Position numbers and translations under genes: made by a program | Part shown: positions 10,440 through 18,608 of the stretch, one piece after another | Layout of the letters: every line of letters begins with the position of its first letter | Numbering within the stretch: position 1 is the stretch's first letter | Assembly (NCBI GenBank): GCA_903837595.1 | Contig: CAILVI010000329.1 | Location: forward strand, 1 to 32,174 | Source of the DNA: an uncultured Thiodictyon sp. | Lineage (GTDB): Bacteria > Pseudomonadota > Gammaproteobacteria > Chromatiales > Chromatiaceae | Direction: 5' to 3' | Length of the DNA stretch: 32,174 bases | Notes under the pieces: generated by a model | What the model was told of the DNA's origin: nothing | The model's database searches: none | What the model saw: only the letters and a program-made list of their open reading frames with translations

Positions 10440-10929
10440 GTCTCTGTCCGGTCAGACAGCCATTTATCAGGGTATTTCGCGGCCTTCAGGAGCCGGGGCC
10501 TCGCTGCGGTCCGCGACTCCGCCCCCCAAGTCCGGGCCGACAGCGCTCGAGCGTCGCGAGTAGACCGAAACCCAACAGACAGATATCCCCTTCGCCTCAC
10601 AGGGCCTCCTGATCCCCAGGGGCCCAGTCAGAGTACCTTATTTTAGGGGATGGCGGTCCACTGGAAACCCTGTAAGCTATTAAATCCGCAGTGTCCACCG
10701 GTCCTCAATGGTTTGAGCGTTGCCCAAGGGCGAGTGGAGGAATCCGGGCGGTCCGGCTCGACGTGGTCTCCGCCAGGCGTCGGATTGAGGCCCATACAGA
10801 CATCAGTGATGCTGCCGACACTCAGAACCTTTGTGCCATGGGGAGTCAGCGGCCTTCCTGTGAAAGGCGACTCGCAAGGATATCTCACCACCCGCCGAAT
10901 GCGAACACCCTGACCCCAGAGAGTCTGCC
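10440..10929. promoter_or_regulatory. 490-base gap between divergent LAL regulator and outer-membrane cluster
   Basis: No convincing gene is seen here. The gap should hold the promoters of both the regulator (leftward) and the first cluster gene (rightward). It contains GGGGATGGCG at 10646-10655, which resembles a MalT box (GGGGA[TG]GAGG, 8 of 10), a repeated GGCGGTCC at 10652-10659 and 10747-10754, and AT-rich patches around 10636-10645 and 10675-10685. These are candidate activator sites only; no promoter can be assigned with confidence. Confidence 0.4.
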
Positions 10930-11727
10930 ATGGCCATGCAATTTTATCCCCCGACCAGCCTTCTTCCTTACGCCCTACTCGCCGCAATACTGCTCACCTC
11001 CTCATCGTCTGCGGCCTTGGCGGCCGACGTCAAAGGACCGGACGACTGGCGCTTCGATGTCATGCCATACGGTTGGGCGGCCGGTATTGGCGCCGACCCT
11101 CAACGCGGCGGGGCTGCCTGGATCGGTTTTGACCGGATACTCGACGACCTCGATATGGCCTTCATGGGGGCCTTCGCCGCGTCGAAGGGCAAGTGGCGAT
11201 TTGACGCCGACATCATTTACATGAAACTCTCGGAGAAGGATTCCGGAGCCCTAACCGTTCCGCTCGGACCAGGCATCCCTGCCAGCGCCAGCGTCCGGGT
11301 GGACCTTAAGGCCTGGATTCTGAATCCGAACGTCCGGTACCGTTTCTACGAGACGGATAAGCTCGAGCTCAGCGCCCTGGCCGGGGCGCGTTACCTGTCG
11401 ATCGAAGGTGGCATGAATCTGGCCGTGGTGTCGCCGCTCGGCCGGATTGCCGGCGATCTGGCTGGAACCAAGCGCTGGTGGGATGGGGTCATCGGCATCA
11501 GCGGACATTACAACCTAACCAAGGGCTGGTATGTGCCGTTCCTCTTCGATATGGGGACCGGGGACAGCCAGTTCACCTGGCAGGCCGTCGCCGCCGTGGG
11601 TTACCGCTTCGAGCGTGTCGACGCGGTCGTGGGCTATCGGCATATCGCGTGGGATTTCAAGGGTGGAGGGGCACTCAACGCCCTCTTCGTCACCGGACCC
11701 TACGTCGGTCTCGCGTTCTCCTTTTAA
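10930..11727 (+). CDS. Outer-membrane beta-barrel protein (exported)
   Basis: The 265-residue protein begins with a signal peptide (MAMQFYPPTSLLPYALLAAI then a Ser/Ala-rich c-region, cleavage probably at ALA-AD near residue 32). The mature part has many alternating aromatic/hydrophobic strands (WRFDVMPYGWAAGIG, KWRFDADIIYMKLS, LNPNVRYRFYETDKLELSAL, WQAVAAVGYRFERVDAVVGY) and ends in FVTGPYVGLAFSF, with a terminal Phe as in proteins assembled by the BAM machinery. This general type occurs as uncharacterised outer-membrane proteins in proteobacteria. It is the first gene of the rightward cluster behind the LAL regulator; 99 bases separate it from the next outer-membrane gene. Channel or binding role unknown. 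Confidence 0.8.
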   Translation: MAMQFYPPTSLLPYALLAAILLTSSSSAALAADVKGPDDWRFDVMPYGWAAGIGADPQRGGAAWIGFDRILDDLDMAFMGAFAASKGKWRFDADIIYMKLSEKDSGALTVPLGPGIPASASVRVDLKAWILNPNVRYRFYETDKLELSALAGARYLSIEGGMNLAVVSPLGRIAGDLAGTKRWWDGVIGISGHYNLTKGWYVPFLFDMGTGDSQFTWQAVAAVGYRFERVDAVVGYRHIAWDFKGGGALNALFVTGPYVGLAFSF

Positions 11728-11826
11728 CTCATGTGTCCAGATCACCGAAGCCCTCAGTGCCGCGGCGACCAGACTCGGACCAGGGTAAGCGACTTGGGGC
11801 TGCCCTTGGTCATCAGGAGCAAAACA

Positions 11827-12657
11827 ATGCGTAATACGACGGATGCCGCCTCACACAAACTATACCTTATAGTCGCGGCCTGGCTCGCCGCGCTGGTCAC
11901 CTTGAGTACCGAGGTCTGTGCCCAGAAAAGCGAAGAAGAAATTGCCCTGGCGGCCCAGAATCCGGTGGCGGCAATGGTGAGTGTACCCTTGCAGTACAAT
12001 TACGACCAACAAATCGGGCCGCAGCAAGCCGGGCGCAAGAATTATGTGAACGTACAGCCCGTCACCCCGTTTTCGCTCAACGATGACTGGAACCTGATCT
12101 CGCGCACGATCCTGCCCGTGGTCTGGCAAACGCAGATCGCTCCCGGCACCGGCAGTCAGTCCGGCATTGGCGATATCACGCAGAGCTTTTTCTTCTCGCC
12201 GAAGCGGCCAACGGCCGGCGGATGGATCTGGGGCGCCGGACCGGTAGTTTACCTGCCCACCGCGAGCGACAGGCTGCTCGGCGCCAACAAGTGGGGCCTG
12301 GGCCCCACCGGGGTACTCCTGAAACAGGCGCATGGATGGACCTACGGTGCGCTGGCAAACCATATCTGGTCGGTCGGCGGGGCCGGCAACGTGAATATCA
12401 GCAACACCTTTCTGCAGCCGTTCCTGACCTACACGACGAAGGGCTTCACCTCGGTTACACTGAACTCTGAGTCGATCTACAACTGGGAGACTCGGAAATG
12501 GTCGGTGCCGATCAATCTCATGGTCTCCCAACTGCTCAAGGTCGGGCAGCAGCGCCTGCAATTACAGGCAGGGGCGCGTTACTGGGCGGATGGTCCCGAC
12601 AGCGGCGCCCACGGCTGGGGCGCGCGTATCACGGTGACCTTCCTGTTCCCCAAGTGA
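11827..12657 (+). CDS. Outer-membrane transporter-like protein (neuromedin U/MetA-pathway porin type)
   Basis: I choose the ATG at 11827 (276 residues), preceded by AGGAG with 7-base spacing; the frame is open to 11731 but lacks a site there. A signal peptide covers residues 1-32 (SHKLYLIVAAWLAALVTLST, cleavage VCA-QK). The mature protein is a predicted beta barrel with the family-typical pattern NPVAAMVSVPLQYNYDQQIG at its start, then GIGDITQSFFFSPK, WIWGAGPVVYLPTASD, and it ends with ARITVTFLFPK. Such proteins are often annotated as 'transporter' or 'neuromedin U' and resemble the phenol-degradation MetA barrel family. In this cluster it could take up the product or substrate of the adjacent sulfatase. 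That role is inference. Confidence 0.8.
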   Translation: MRNTTDAASHKLYLIVAAWLAALVTLSTEVCAQKSEEEIALAAQNPVAAMVSVPLQYNYDQQIGPQQAGRKNYVNVQPVTPFSLNDDWNLISRTILPVVWQTQIAPGTGSQSGIGDITQSFFFSPKRPTAGGWIWGAGPVVYLPTASDRLLGANKWGLGPTGVLLKQAHGWTYGALANHIWSVGGAGNVNISNTFLQPFLTYTTKGFTSVTLNSESIYNWETRKWSVPINLMVSQLLKVGQQRLQLQAGARYWADGPDSGAHGWGARITVTFLFPK

Positions 12658-12784
12658 GCCGGCGTACCGAGGGTCCGGGACGCCAGGTGTTGATCCCAAG
12701 ACCGATCCAGGCAATGCAAACAGGTTTGCTCACCGGCCGCACGCATCGCCTGCTGTCCGATGCTTTCCCACCCGGGGAATATGG

Positions 12785-12833
12785 CCACCTGGCAGGTGGT
12801 GGGTCTGAAGCCATTTGACAGTGACCACCTGCC
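12785..12833 (+). promoter_or_regulatory. Inverted-repeat cluster upstream of the arylsulfatase
   Basis: A 15-base palindrome CCACCTG-G-CAGGTGG (12785-12799) is followed by ACCACCTGCC (12824-12833), which is the exact reverse complement of GGCAGGTGGT (12791-12800). Thus the middle arm could pair with either neighbour. The site is 56 bases upstream of the arylsulfatase ATG and could be an operator or a switching RNA structure. Confidence 0.45.
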
Positions 12834-12888
12834 ACCTCTTGATGATCTATGTCCCGTCAACCGCGTTAATAGACGATGGAGAAAATCG

Positions 12889-14499
12889 ATGAAGCGAAAT
12901 GACTGTTTACCTGCCCTGGCAGTTGCTTGCGCGGCGCTGCTTGGGACGGCGATGCCGACGCAGGCGGCGCCGGCCAAGCAACCCAACATCCTCGTCATCT
13001 GGGGAGATGACATCGGCCAGTTCAATATCAGCGCCTACAACATGGGCATGATGGGCTACCAGACGCCCAACATCGACAGCATCGCCAAAGACGGCGCGGT
13101 TTTCACCGACTGGTACGGCCAGCAAAGCTGCACCGCTGGACGCGCGGCCTTCGTCACCGGGCAGTCGCCCATCCGCACCGGACTCACCAAGGTCGGGCTA
13201 CCCGGCGCAAAGGAAGGCTTGACCAAGGCCGACCCGACCGTGGCCGAGTTGCTCAAGCCGCTCGGCTACAAGACCGGACAGTTCGGCAAGAATCATCTTG
13301 GCGACCGCAACGACATGCTGCCCACGGTGCATGGGTTCGATGAGTGGTTTGGCAACCTCTATCATTTGAATGCGGAAGAGGAGCCGGAAAACGTGGATTA
13401 CCCGACGGAGGCAAAGCTTCCCGGCTTCAAGGCGAAGTTCGGCCCGCGTGGCGTCCTGCACTGCGTCGCGTCGGACAAGGACGACCCCACTGATGACCCG
13501 CGTTTCGGCAGGGTTGGTAAACAGGTCTGCGAGGACACCGGTCCGCTGACCAAGAAGCGCATGGAAACGGTCGACGAAGAGGTCACCGCTTCAGCGCTCA
13601 AGTTCATGGATAAGGCGGTGAAAGCAGGTGAGCCGTTCTTCATTTGGTGGAACTCTTCCCGCATGCACGTCTTCACGCACCTCAAGAAGGACAGCGAGGG
13701 CAAGACCGGTCTTGGGGTCTATGCCGACGGCATGGTCGAGCACGACGGGCAGGTCGGCCAGTTACTCGCTGAGGTCAAGAAGCTCGGTATCGAAGACAAC
13801 ACCATCGTCATGTATTCCACCGACAACGGCGCTGAGTTCTTCAACTGGCCCGATGGCGGCACGACCATGTTCCGTGGCGAGAAGAATACCCAATGGGAAG
13901 GTGGCTTCCGCGTCCCCACCCTGATCCGCTGGCCCGGGGTGATCAAGCCTGGCACCATCGTCAACGACCTGGGCGCCCATGAAGACATGATTCCGACCCT
14001 GCTCGCGGCGGCCGGAGACCCCACGGTCAAAGAGGACCTGCTCAAGGGCAAGACGATCGGTGACATGACCTACAAGGTCCACCTTGACGGCTACAACCTC
14101 ATGCCCTTCCTGAAAGGCGATGTGAAAGAATCGCCCCGTCACGAGTTCCTCTACTGGACCGACGGCGGCAGCGTCGCGGCACTGCGCTACAACAACTGGA
14201 AGATCTCCTTCCTGCGACAGAACTCCGTCGGCATCAAGGTTTGGGAGACTCCATTTGAGGAACTACGCTGGCCGATGCTGACCAATCTGCGTATGGACCC
14301 GTTCGAGCGCGCCGCGGATGAATCCACTGGTCACCCGCAATGGGCCGCTTCACGTATGTTCGTGCTCGCACCCGCCGGCGCCTATGTCGGGCAATGGTTG
14401 CAGAGCTTCCGCGAATTCCCGCCGCGCATGAAGCCAGGCAGCTTCAGCCTTGATCGTGTGATGGAAGCGGTGACTGCATCCAGTAAAGGCAGCAATTGA
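12889..14499 (+). CDS. Exported arylsulfatase (formylglycine-dependent, type I sulfatase)
   Basis: The product from the ATG at 12889 (GGAGA upstream) has 536 residues. A signal peptide (residues 1-27, MKRNDCLPALAVACAALLGT, cleavage QAA-PA) sends it to the periplasm. Sulfatase motifs are in order: metal-binding WGDDIG (38-43), the modification motif C81-T-A-G-R85 followed by AAFVTGQ, GKNHLGD (133-139, a variant of GKWHLG), and a second metal set STDNGAEFF (310-318). Cys81 must be converted to formylglycine for activity. The enzyme hydrolyses sulfate esters; the natural substrate is unknown. The C-terminal domain (WTDGGSVAALRYNNWKISF) is normal. No functional formylglycine-generating enzyme is visible in the window: the only SUMF1 gene (25025) lacks catalytic Cys and is interrupted. 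Confidence 0.95.
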   Translation: MKRNDCLPALAVACAALLGTAMPTQAAPAKQPNILVIWGDDIGQFNISAYNMGMMGYQTPNIDSIAKDGAVFTDWYGQQSCTAGRAAFVTGQSPIRTGLTKVGLPGAKEGLTKADPTVAELLKPLGYKTGQFGKNHLGDRNDMLPTVHGFDEWFGNLYHLNAEEEPENVDYPTEAKLPGFKAKFGPRGVLHCVASDKDDPTDDPRFGRVGKQVCEDTGPLTKKRMETVDEEVTASALKFMDKAVKAGEPFFIWWNSSRMHVFTHLKKDSEGKTGLGVYADGMVEHDGQVGQLLAEVKKLGIEDNTIVMYSTDNGAEFFNWPDGGTTMFRGEKNTQWEGGFRVPTLIRWPGVIKPGTIVNDLGAHEDMIPTLLAAAGDPTVKEDLLKGKTIGDMTYKVHLDGYNLMPFLKGDVKESPRHEFLYWTDGGSVAALRYNNWKISFLRQNSVGIKVWETPFEELRWPMLTNLRMDPFERAADESTGHPQWAASRMFVLAPAGAYVGQWLQSFREFPPRMKPGSFSLDRVMEAVTASSKGSN

Positions 14500-14520
14500 T
14501 GCCGCGCGAGTGAAACCCAC

Positions 14521-14542
14521 GGGCTGGCCGAGTGGTCAGCCC
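14521..14542 (+). terminator. Hairpin downstream of arylsulfatase
   Basis: GGGCTGGCC (14521-14529) pairs with GGTCAGCCC (14534-14542) with one G-T wobble and a 4-base loop; partial pairing continues outward (GAA..CC with GG..TTC). It starts 21 bases after the stop codon. No T tract follows, so it may attenuate rather than stop transcription toward the next gene. Confidence 0.35.
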
Positions 14543-14629
14543 ACGGCTTCATGACCGCGAGCAGCGCTTCAACCTGGATGCGGTTCTGCGGAAGATGCAG
14601 GAAGACGCAGGATCGCAGTAACACGGATG

Positions 14630-14661
14630 CGGCGGGGTGCTTCGCCGGAAGTGCCCCGCCG
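14630..14661 (+). promoter_or_regulatory. Long stem-loop in the DUF2252 leader
   Basis: CGGCGGGGTGCTTC (14630-14643) and GAAGTGCCCCGCCG (14648-14661) form a 14-base-pair stem with two G-T wobbles and a GCCG tetraloop. It ends 15 bases before the GAGGGGAGA ribosome-binding region of the DUF2252 gene (ATG 14693). It could influence translation or transcript processing. Confidence 0.4.
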
Positions 14662-14692
14662 ATTGTCAGATAGTCTGAGGGGAGACTCAAGC

Positions 14693-16078
14693 ATGAAATG
14701 CGACGGCACAGCATCCAGGATTGAACGGCGGGCGCAGGGTAAGGCGCTTCGCAAGAATTGCTCACGCGTTGCGCAGGGCGAGTGGAAGCCGCGTGCCAAG
14801 TCGAAAGACATCATCAAGCTTCTTGAAGAATCGGACGCTGATCGCATTGTCGGTCTTATCCCGCTCAAGTATCAGAGGATGTCCGTCTCGCCTTTCACGT
14901 TTTTCCGCGGCGCGGCCGTCATCCAGGCGCGGGACCTCGCGCAAGCCAATGTTTCGGGGATCACCGTTCAGGCGTGCGGCGATTGTCACCTACTGAATTT
15001 CGGCGGCTTCGCCTCGCCAGAACGAAAGCTCGTTTTCGACATCAACGACTTCGATGAGACCTACCCCGGCCCCTGGGAATGGGACCTGAAGCGGCTGGGA
15101 GCCAGCCTGATCCTGGCGGCCAGGGACCGCCGATTTTCCAAGGGCACGGCGATTGAGGCAGTTCGGGCAGCGGGCTCGGCCTATCGGGAACGGATGGCTC
15201 AGTTTGCGCAGATGAAGGTGCTCGACACCTGGTATGCACAGGTCACCGTCGATGCCATTCAAGAGCACTTCCGCCACGATCGGGATATGTCGGTACGATT
15301 GTTGAAGAAGTACAAGCAGTCCCACTCACAAACCGCCGAACGGGCAGTTCCCAAACTCACGGCGGTGGTGGACGGGCGGCAACAGATCAAGGACAATCCC
15401 CCGGCGCTGTACCATCTCCAGCGTTTCACTCACGATTTCGAACAACAACGGGAGGCCTTTGTCGCTCAATACAGGCAAACACTGAGCCCGGATCACCGGC
15501 GTTTGTACGAGTGCTATCGTTACCAGGACAGTGCAGTGAAAGTCGTCGGAGTGGGCAGCGTGGGGACGCGTTGTTATCTGTCCCTGTTACTGGCCGATCA
15601 CGATGATCCACTCTTGCTGCAATTCAAGGAAGCGCGCCGGTCAGTACTGGAATCGCCGCGCGGCCAGAGTCGCTATGAGAACCAGGGTCACCGGGTGGTG
15701 GAAGGCCAGCGCCTGATGCAGGCCGCCAGCGACGTCTTTCTCGGCTGGAGCAGCACACAGGGGCACGATTACTACGTGCGTCAGTTCCGCGATATGAAGG
15801 TCTCCGCGGATGTGGAAACGTTCAAGGCCGGCACGCTGGTCGGATACGCCACCCTGTGCGGCTGGACCCTGGCGCATGCCCACGCAAAGACCGGCGATGC
15901 CGCCATGATTGCCGGATATTTGGGATCGAGCGGACGGTTCGACGACGCCTTGGCGCACTACTCGCAAGCCTACGCCGATCAGGCGGAACGAGACTTTGAG
16001 TTGTTTCAGGCGGCCATTCGTTCCGGGCGCCTGTCGACAGCGCCGGCCAAGGCGGCCGATTTGGAGTTCTTGGTTTAG
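14693..16078 (+). CDS. DUF2252 family protein with kinase-like motifs
   Basis: The ATG at 14693 follows a strong GAGGGGAGA site and gives 461 residues; no signal peptide, so it is cytosolic. DUF2252 signatures are clear: SPFTFFRGAA (66-75), CGDCHLLNFGGF (95-106) and FDINDFDE (115-122) followed by PWEWDLKRLGASL (127-139). The second half has VVGVGSVGTRCY (284-295), QFKEA (310-314) and LAHAHAKTGDA (393-403). The GDxHxxN plus DxxDFDE pair looks like the catalytic loop and metal-binding motif of aminoglycoside phosphotransferase-like kinases, and GVGSVGT plus the Lys of QFKEA look like a glycine loop and ATP-anchoring lysine, but in swapped order. The biochemical activity is not known to me. It lies between the sulfatase and a DUF2254 gene that begins 21 bases later. 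Confidence 0.9.
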   Translation: MKCDGTASRIERRAQGKALRKNCSRVAQGEWKPRAKSKDIIKLLEESDADRIVGLIPLKYQRMSVSPFTFFRGAAVIQARDLAQANVSGITVQACGDCHLLNFGGFASPERKLVFDINDFDETYPGPWEWDLKRLGASLILAARDRRFSKGTAIEAVRAAGSAYRERMAQFAQMKVLDTWYAQVTVDAIQEHFRHDRDMSVRLLKKYKQSHSQTAERAVPKLTAVVDGRQQIKDNPPALYHLQRFTHDFEQQREAFVAQYRQTLSPDHRRLYECYRYQDSAVKVVGVGSVGTRCYLSLLLADHDDPLLLQFKEARRSVLESPRGQSRYENQGHRVVEGQRLMQAASDVFLGWSSTQGHDYYVRQFRDMKVSADVETFKAGTLVGYATLCGWTLAHAHAKTGDAAMIAGYLGSSGRFDDALAHYSQAYADQAERDFELFQAAIRSGRLSTAPAKAADLEFLV

Positions 16079-16099
16079 TCAACGACGAGAGGCGACGAC

Positions 16100-17365
16100 A
16101 TGACGTGGCAGCAGCGTTACCGCATCAGCCGGTTCCTCAGGGATTCCATCTGGCTTGCGCCGGTGGTCGTGATTGTACTGGTGTTGCTCGCGCATCCGCT
16201 CGTGGGTCGCCTTGACGGGATCCTGGGCGTGAAGGCTGTCATCGGCGCCGAGACCGCGCGCGCCCTGCTGGCGGCGCTGGCGTCGTCCATGCTCACCTTC
16301 ATTGTATTTGTCTTTTCGATCATGCTGGTGACCGTACAACTGGCCAGCGCCCAGCTCACGCCACGGATCATCGCCACCTTCTTTCACAGCGGTATTCTCC
16401 GCTTTTCCCTGACCGTCTTCGTATTTGCATTCGCCTTTACGCTGGAGGCGCTCAGCCAAATCGGGGACTCGGTCCCGCAGATAGCGGTGTGGGTCAGCTC
16501 ATACAGCAGTGCCGGGTGTATCGGTGTCTTCCTCTACCTGATCCACGACGTGGGCAAGTCGCTGCGGCCCATCAGCGTTCTCACCTGCGTGGGCAACACG
16601 GGGCAAGCGGTGATTCGCGAGGTCTATCCGCTGACGGTGGTGGCCACGCAGGAAGCGCCGCCAAAGTTCGCGCCGGTGCCGGAAGGAGGCGGTTCGCGCA
16701 CTGTCCAGTCCGGCCGCACTGGCGTCGTGCTGGCGTTCGACGTGGCCGGACTGGTGGAGTTGGCCCGGCGCGCCGACTGCCTGATCGAATTCGTTCCACA
16801 GGTTGGGGCGTTCGTGACCAGCGGGGATCCGCTGTTCCGGTTGCACGGTGGTGGCGCGGCGCTTGCCGATCACCTGTTGGATCAGTCCGTTGCCATCGGA
16901 TCGGAGCGTACGGTGGAGCAAGACCCGGGATTTGCGTTCCGTATTATCGTCGACATCGCCGCCAAGGCGCTTTCCTCCGCCATCAACGATCCGACCACGG
17001 CGGTGTTGGCCCTCGATCAGGTCCATCGCCTGCTGCGGGCGGTTGGCGAGCGGCAGTTGGATACGGGGCGGATGCATGACGATGTCGGACGGTTGCGGCT
17101 CCTGTATCGCACGCCGGATTGGGAGGATTTCGTCGCCTTGGCGATCACCGAGATCAGACTCTTCAGCGGGAATAACATCCAAGTCGTCCGCCGCCTCCGT
17201 GCCATGTTGGAGAACCTGATCGATACGGTGCCACCGCAGCGAGCGGCCCTTCTGCGCACTGAGCTTGAGCAGCTCGACCGTGGCGTGGAGCACGCGTTCC
17301 GCGACCCTGGAGACCGTGTTCGCGCGGGCTTGGCGGATTCGCTGGGCGTGGGCGGCGCGACCTGA
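16100..17365 (+). CDS. DUF2254 membrane protein
   Basis: A 421-residue inner-membrane protein with four N-terminal membrane segments (about 18-35, 56-80, 101-118, 127-148) and a large C-terminal soluble domain. The motif LTFIVFVFSIMLVTVQLASA then QLTPRII (65-91) and the later SSAINDPTTAVLALDQVHRLL (about 293-313) are typical of DUF2254. A predicted soluble region around 190-290 contains RTGVVLAFDVAGLVELARRA and FVTSGDPLFRLHGG, patterned like small beta-rich domains. Function unknown. A GAGAGG ribosome-binding site precedes the ATG at 16100. It starts 21 bases after the DUF2252 stop and its own stop is 32 bases before the next ATG, so these are an operon. Confidence 0.9.
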   Translation: MTWQQRYRISRFLRDSIWLAPVVVIVLVLLAHPLVGRLDGILGVKAVIGAETARALLAALASSMLTFIVFVFSIMLVTVQLASAQLTPRIIATFFHSGILRFSLTVFVFAFAFTLEALSQIGDSVPQIAVWVSSYSSAGCIGVFLYLIHDVGKSLRPISVLTCVGNTGQAVIREVYPLTVVATQEAPPKFAPVPEGGGSRTVQSGRTGVVLAFDVAGLVELARRADCLIEFVPQVGAFVTSGDPLFRLHGGGAALADHLLDQSVAIGSERTVEQDPGFAFRIIVDIAAKALSSAINDPTTAVLALDQVHRLLRAVGERQLDTGRMHDDVGRLRLLYRTPDWEDFVALAITEIRLFSGNNIQVVRRLRAMLENLIDTVPPQRAALLRTELEQLDRGVEHAFRDPGDRVRAGLADSLGVGGAT

Positions 17366-17397
17366 GTTTGCATCCTGAAGAGAGCATTTGTCCAGTT

Positions 17398-18570
17398 ATG
17401 GAAAAGCGCGGCGGCCTTGATGATTTTTCCCTGCTCGGGGGACCGCTGAACCGGCTGGGTTGTCGCCTGGGCCTGGTCCGTGGCGGAACGGACACCGTTC
17501 CGCTCGGGCTGGTCCTGGGCGCCGTCCCGTGGATTGTCCTGGTCGCGCTGGCGCTGGTCGAGGGCCTGGGCGATGCGCTCTTTTCCATTGCGGCGATCGG
17601 CAAGCACGTCCGCCTGCTGGTGGCGGTCCCGCTGCTGTTCGTGTGCGAGGCCTTCATCGACCCGCGATTTACCGCATTTGTGCAGGGTATCGTTCGCTCG
17701 CAGATCGTGCCCGCAAGCGAACAGGCCGCGCTGAATACCGAGCTGGCGCGCATCGCCCGATGGAAGGACGCCTGGCTGCCGGAGGCCTTCTTCCTCTTGG
17801 CGGTTGCGTGGTTAGCCTTGACCATGCAGAGTGGGGACATCTTCGAGTATCTATTTGGCCTCGCGGGGACCTCCAGCCCGAGGGGCCTGGGCGAAACAAC
17901 CTGGACCAGCCATTGGAACTGGATCGTCTGCAAGCCGCTGTTCCAATTCCTGCTGCTGCGCTGGCTCTGGCGGCTTACGCTGTGGAGCATCCTCCTCTGG
18001 CGCATATCGAGGCTGGAGCTGCGCCTGGTACCGGCCCACCCCGATCATGCCGGCGGGCTGGGATATCTCGAATTGGTGCACACCGAATTCATTCCCCTGG
18101 TCCTGGCAATCTCGGCAGTCCAGTCCGCGTCCTTGGCCCAGGCCATCGCTTTGGGCGGCATGACAATAGACGCGATTTACCCCAGCGTGGCATTCGTTCT
18201 GCTCGTAGACGTGGTGCTGTTTCTCGGTCCGCTGCTCATCTTCTCCCGCGAGTTGTGGAAATCTAAGGTCACGGGCATGAGCAACTACGGCGCCTTGGCA
18301 GAGCGCTATGTGAGCGAGTTCGACAGGAAATGGCTGGGCGCAGACCCAGCCCCGGCAGAGCCCCTGTTGGGCACAGCCGACATCCAGTCCCTGGCCGACC
18401 TGAGTAACGCCGTGGGCATCGTACGTGATATGCGCCTGGTTCCCGTAAGCCAGAGTATGTTGATCTACCTGGCCGTCGCCGCGCTGCTGCCGCTGCTGCC
18501 GCTCGTGCTGTTCAAATATCCCTTTACGGACCTGCTCGCGAAATTCTTCGGGGGACTGTCCGGCCTGTGA
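17398..18570 (+). CDS. Polytopic inner-membrane protein of unknown function
   Basis: I do not recognise a named family. From the ATG at 17398 the protein has 390 residues; an in-frame TTG at 17368, two bases after the DUF2254 stop, is an alternative start. About seven hydrophobic segments are visible: 36-56 (VLGAVPWIVLVALALVEG), 72-86, about 129-147 (FFLLAVAWLALTM), 181-201 (FQFLLLRWLWRLTLWSILLW), two around 230-280 (FIPLVLAISAVQSASLAQAI and FVLLVDVVLFLGPLLIF), and a C-terminal one (LIYLAVAALLPLLPLVLF). A conserved-looking loop LVPAHPDHAGGLGYLEL lies after the fourth. Its stop TGA overlaps a possible GTG start of the HAD/2H gene. It is part of the DUF2252-DUF2254 operon. Confidence 0.8.
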   Translation: MEKRGGLDDFSLLGGPLNRLGCRLGLVRGGTDTVPLGLVLGAVPWIVLVALALVEGLGDALFSIAAIGKHVRLLVAVPLLFVCEAFIDPRFTAFVQGIVRSQIVPASEQAALNTELARIARWKDAWLPEAFFLLAVAWLALTMQSGDIFEYLFGLAGTSSPRGLGETTWTSHWNWIVCKPLFQFLLLRWLWRLTLWSILLWRISRLELRLVPAHPDHAGGLGYLELVHTEFIPLVLAISAVQSASLAQAIALGGMTIDAIYPSVAFVLLVDVVLFLGPLLIFSRELWKSKVTGMSNYGALAERYVSEFDRKWLGADPAPAEPLLGTADIQSLADLSNAVGIVRDMRLVPVSQSMLIYLAVAALLPLLPLVLFKYPFTDLLAKFFGGLSGL

Positions 18571-18608
18571 CTGCTGCATTCTATATCCCTAATCAAGATG
18601 TGAGCATT

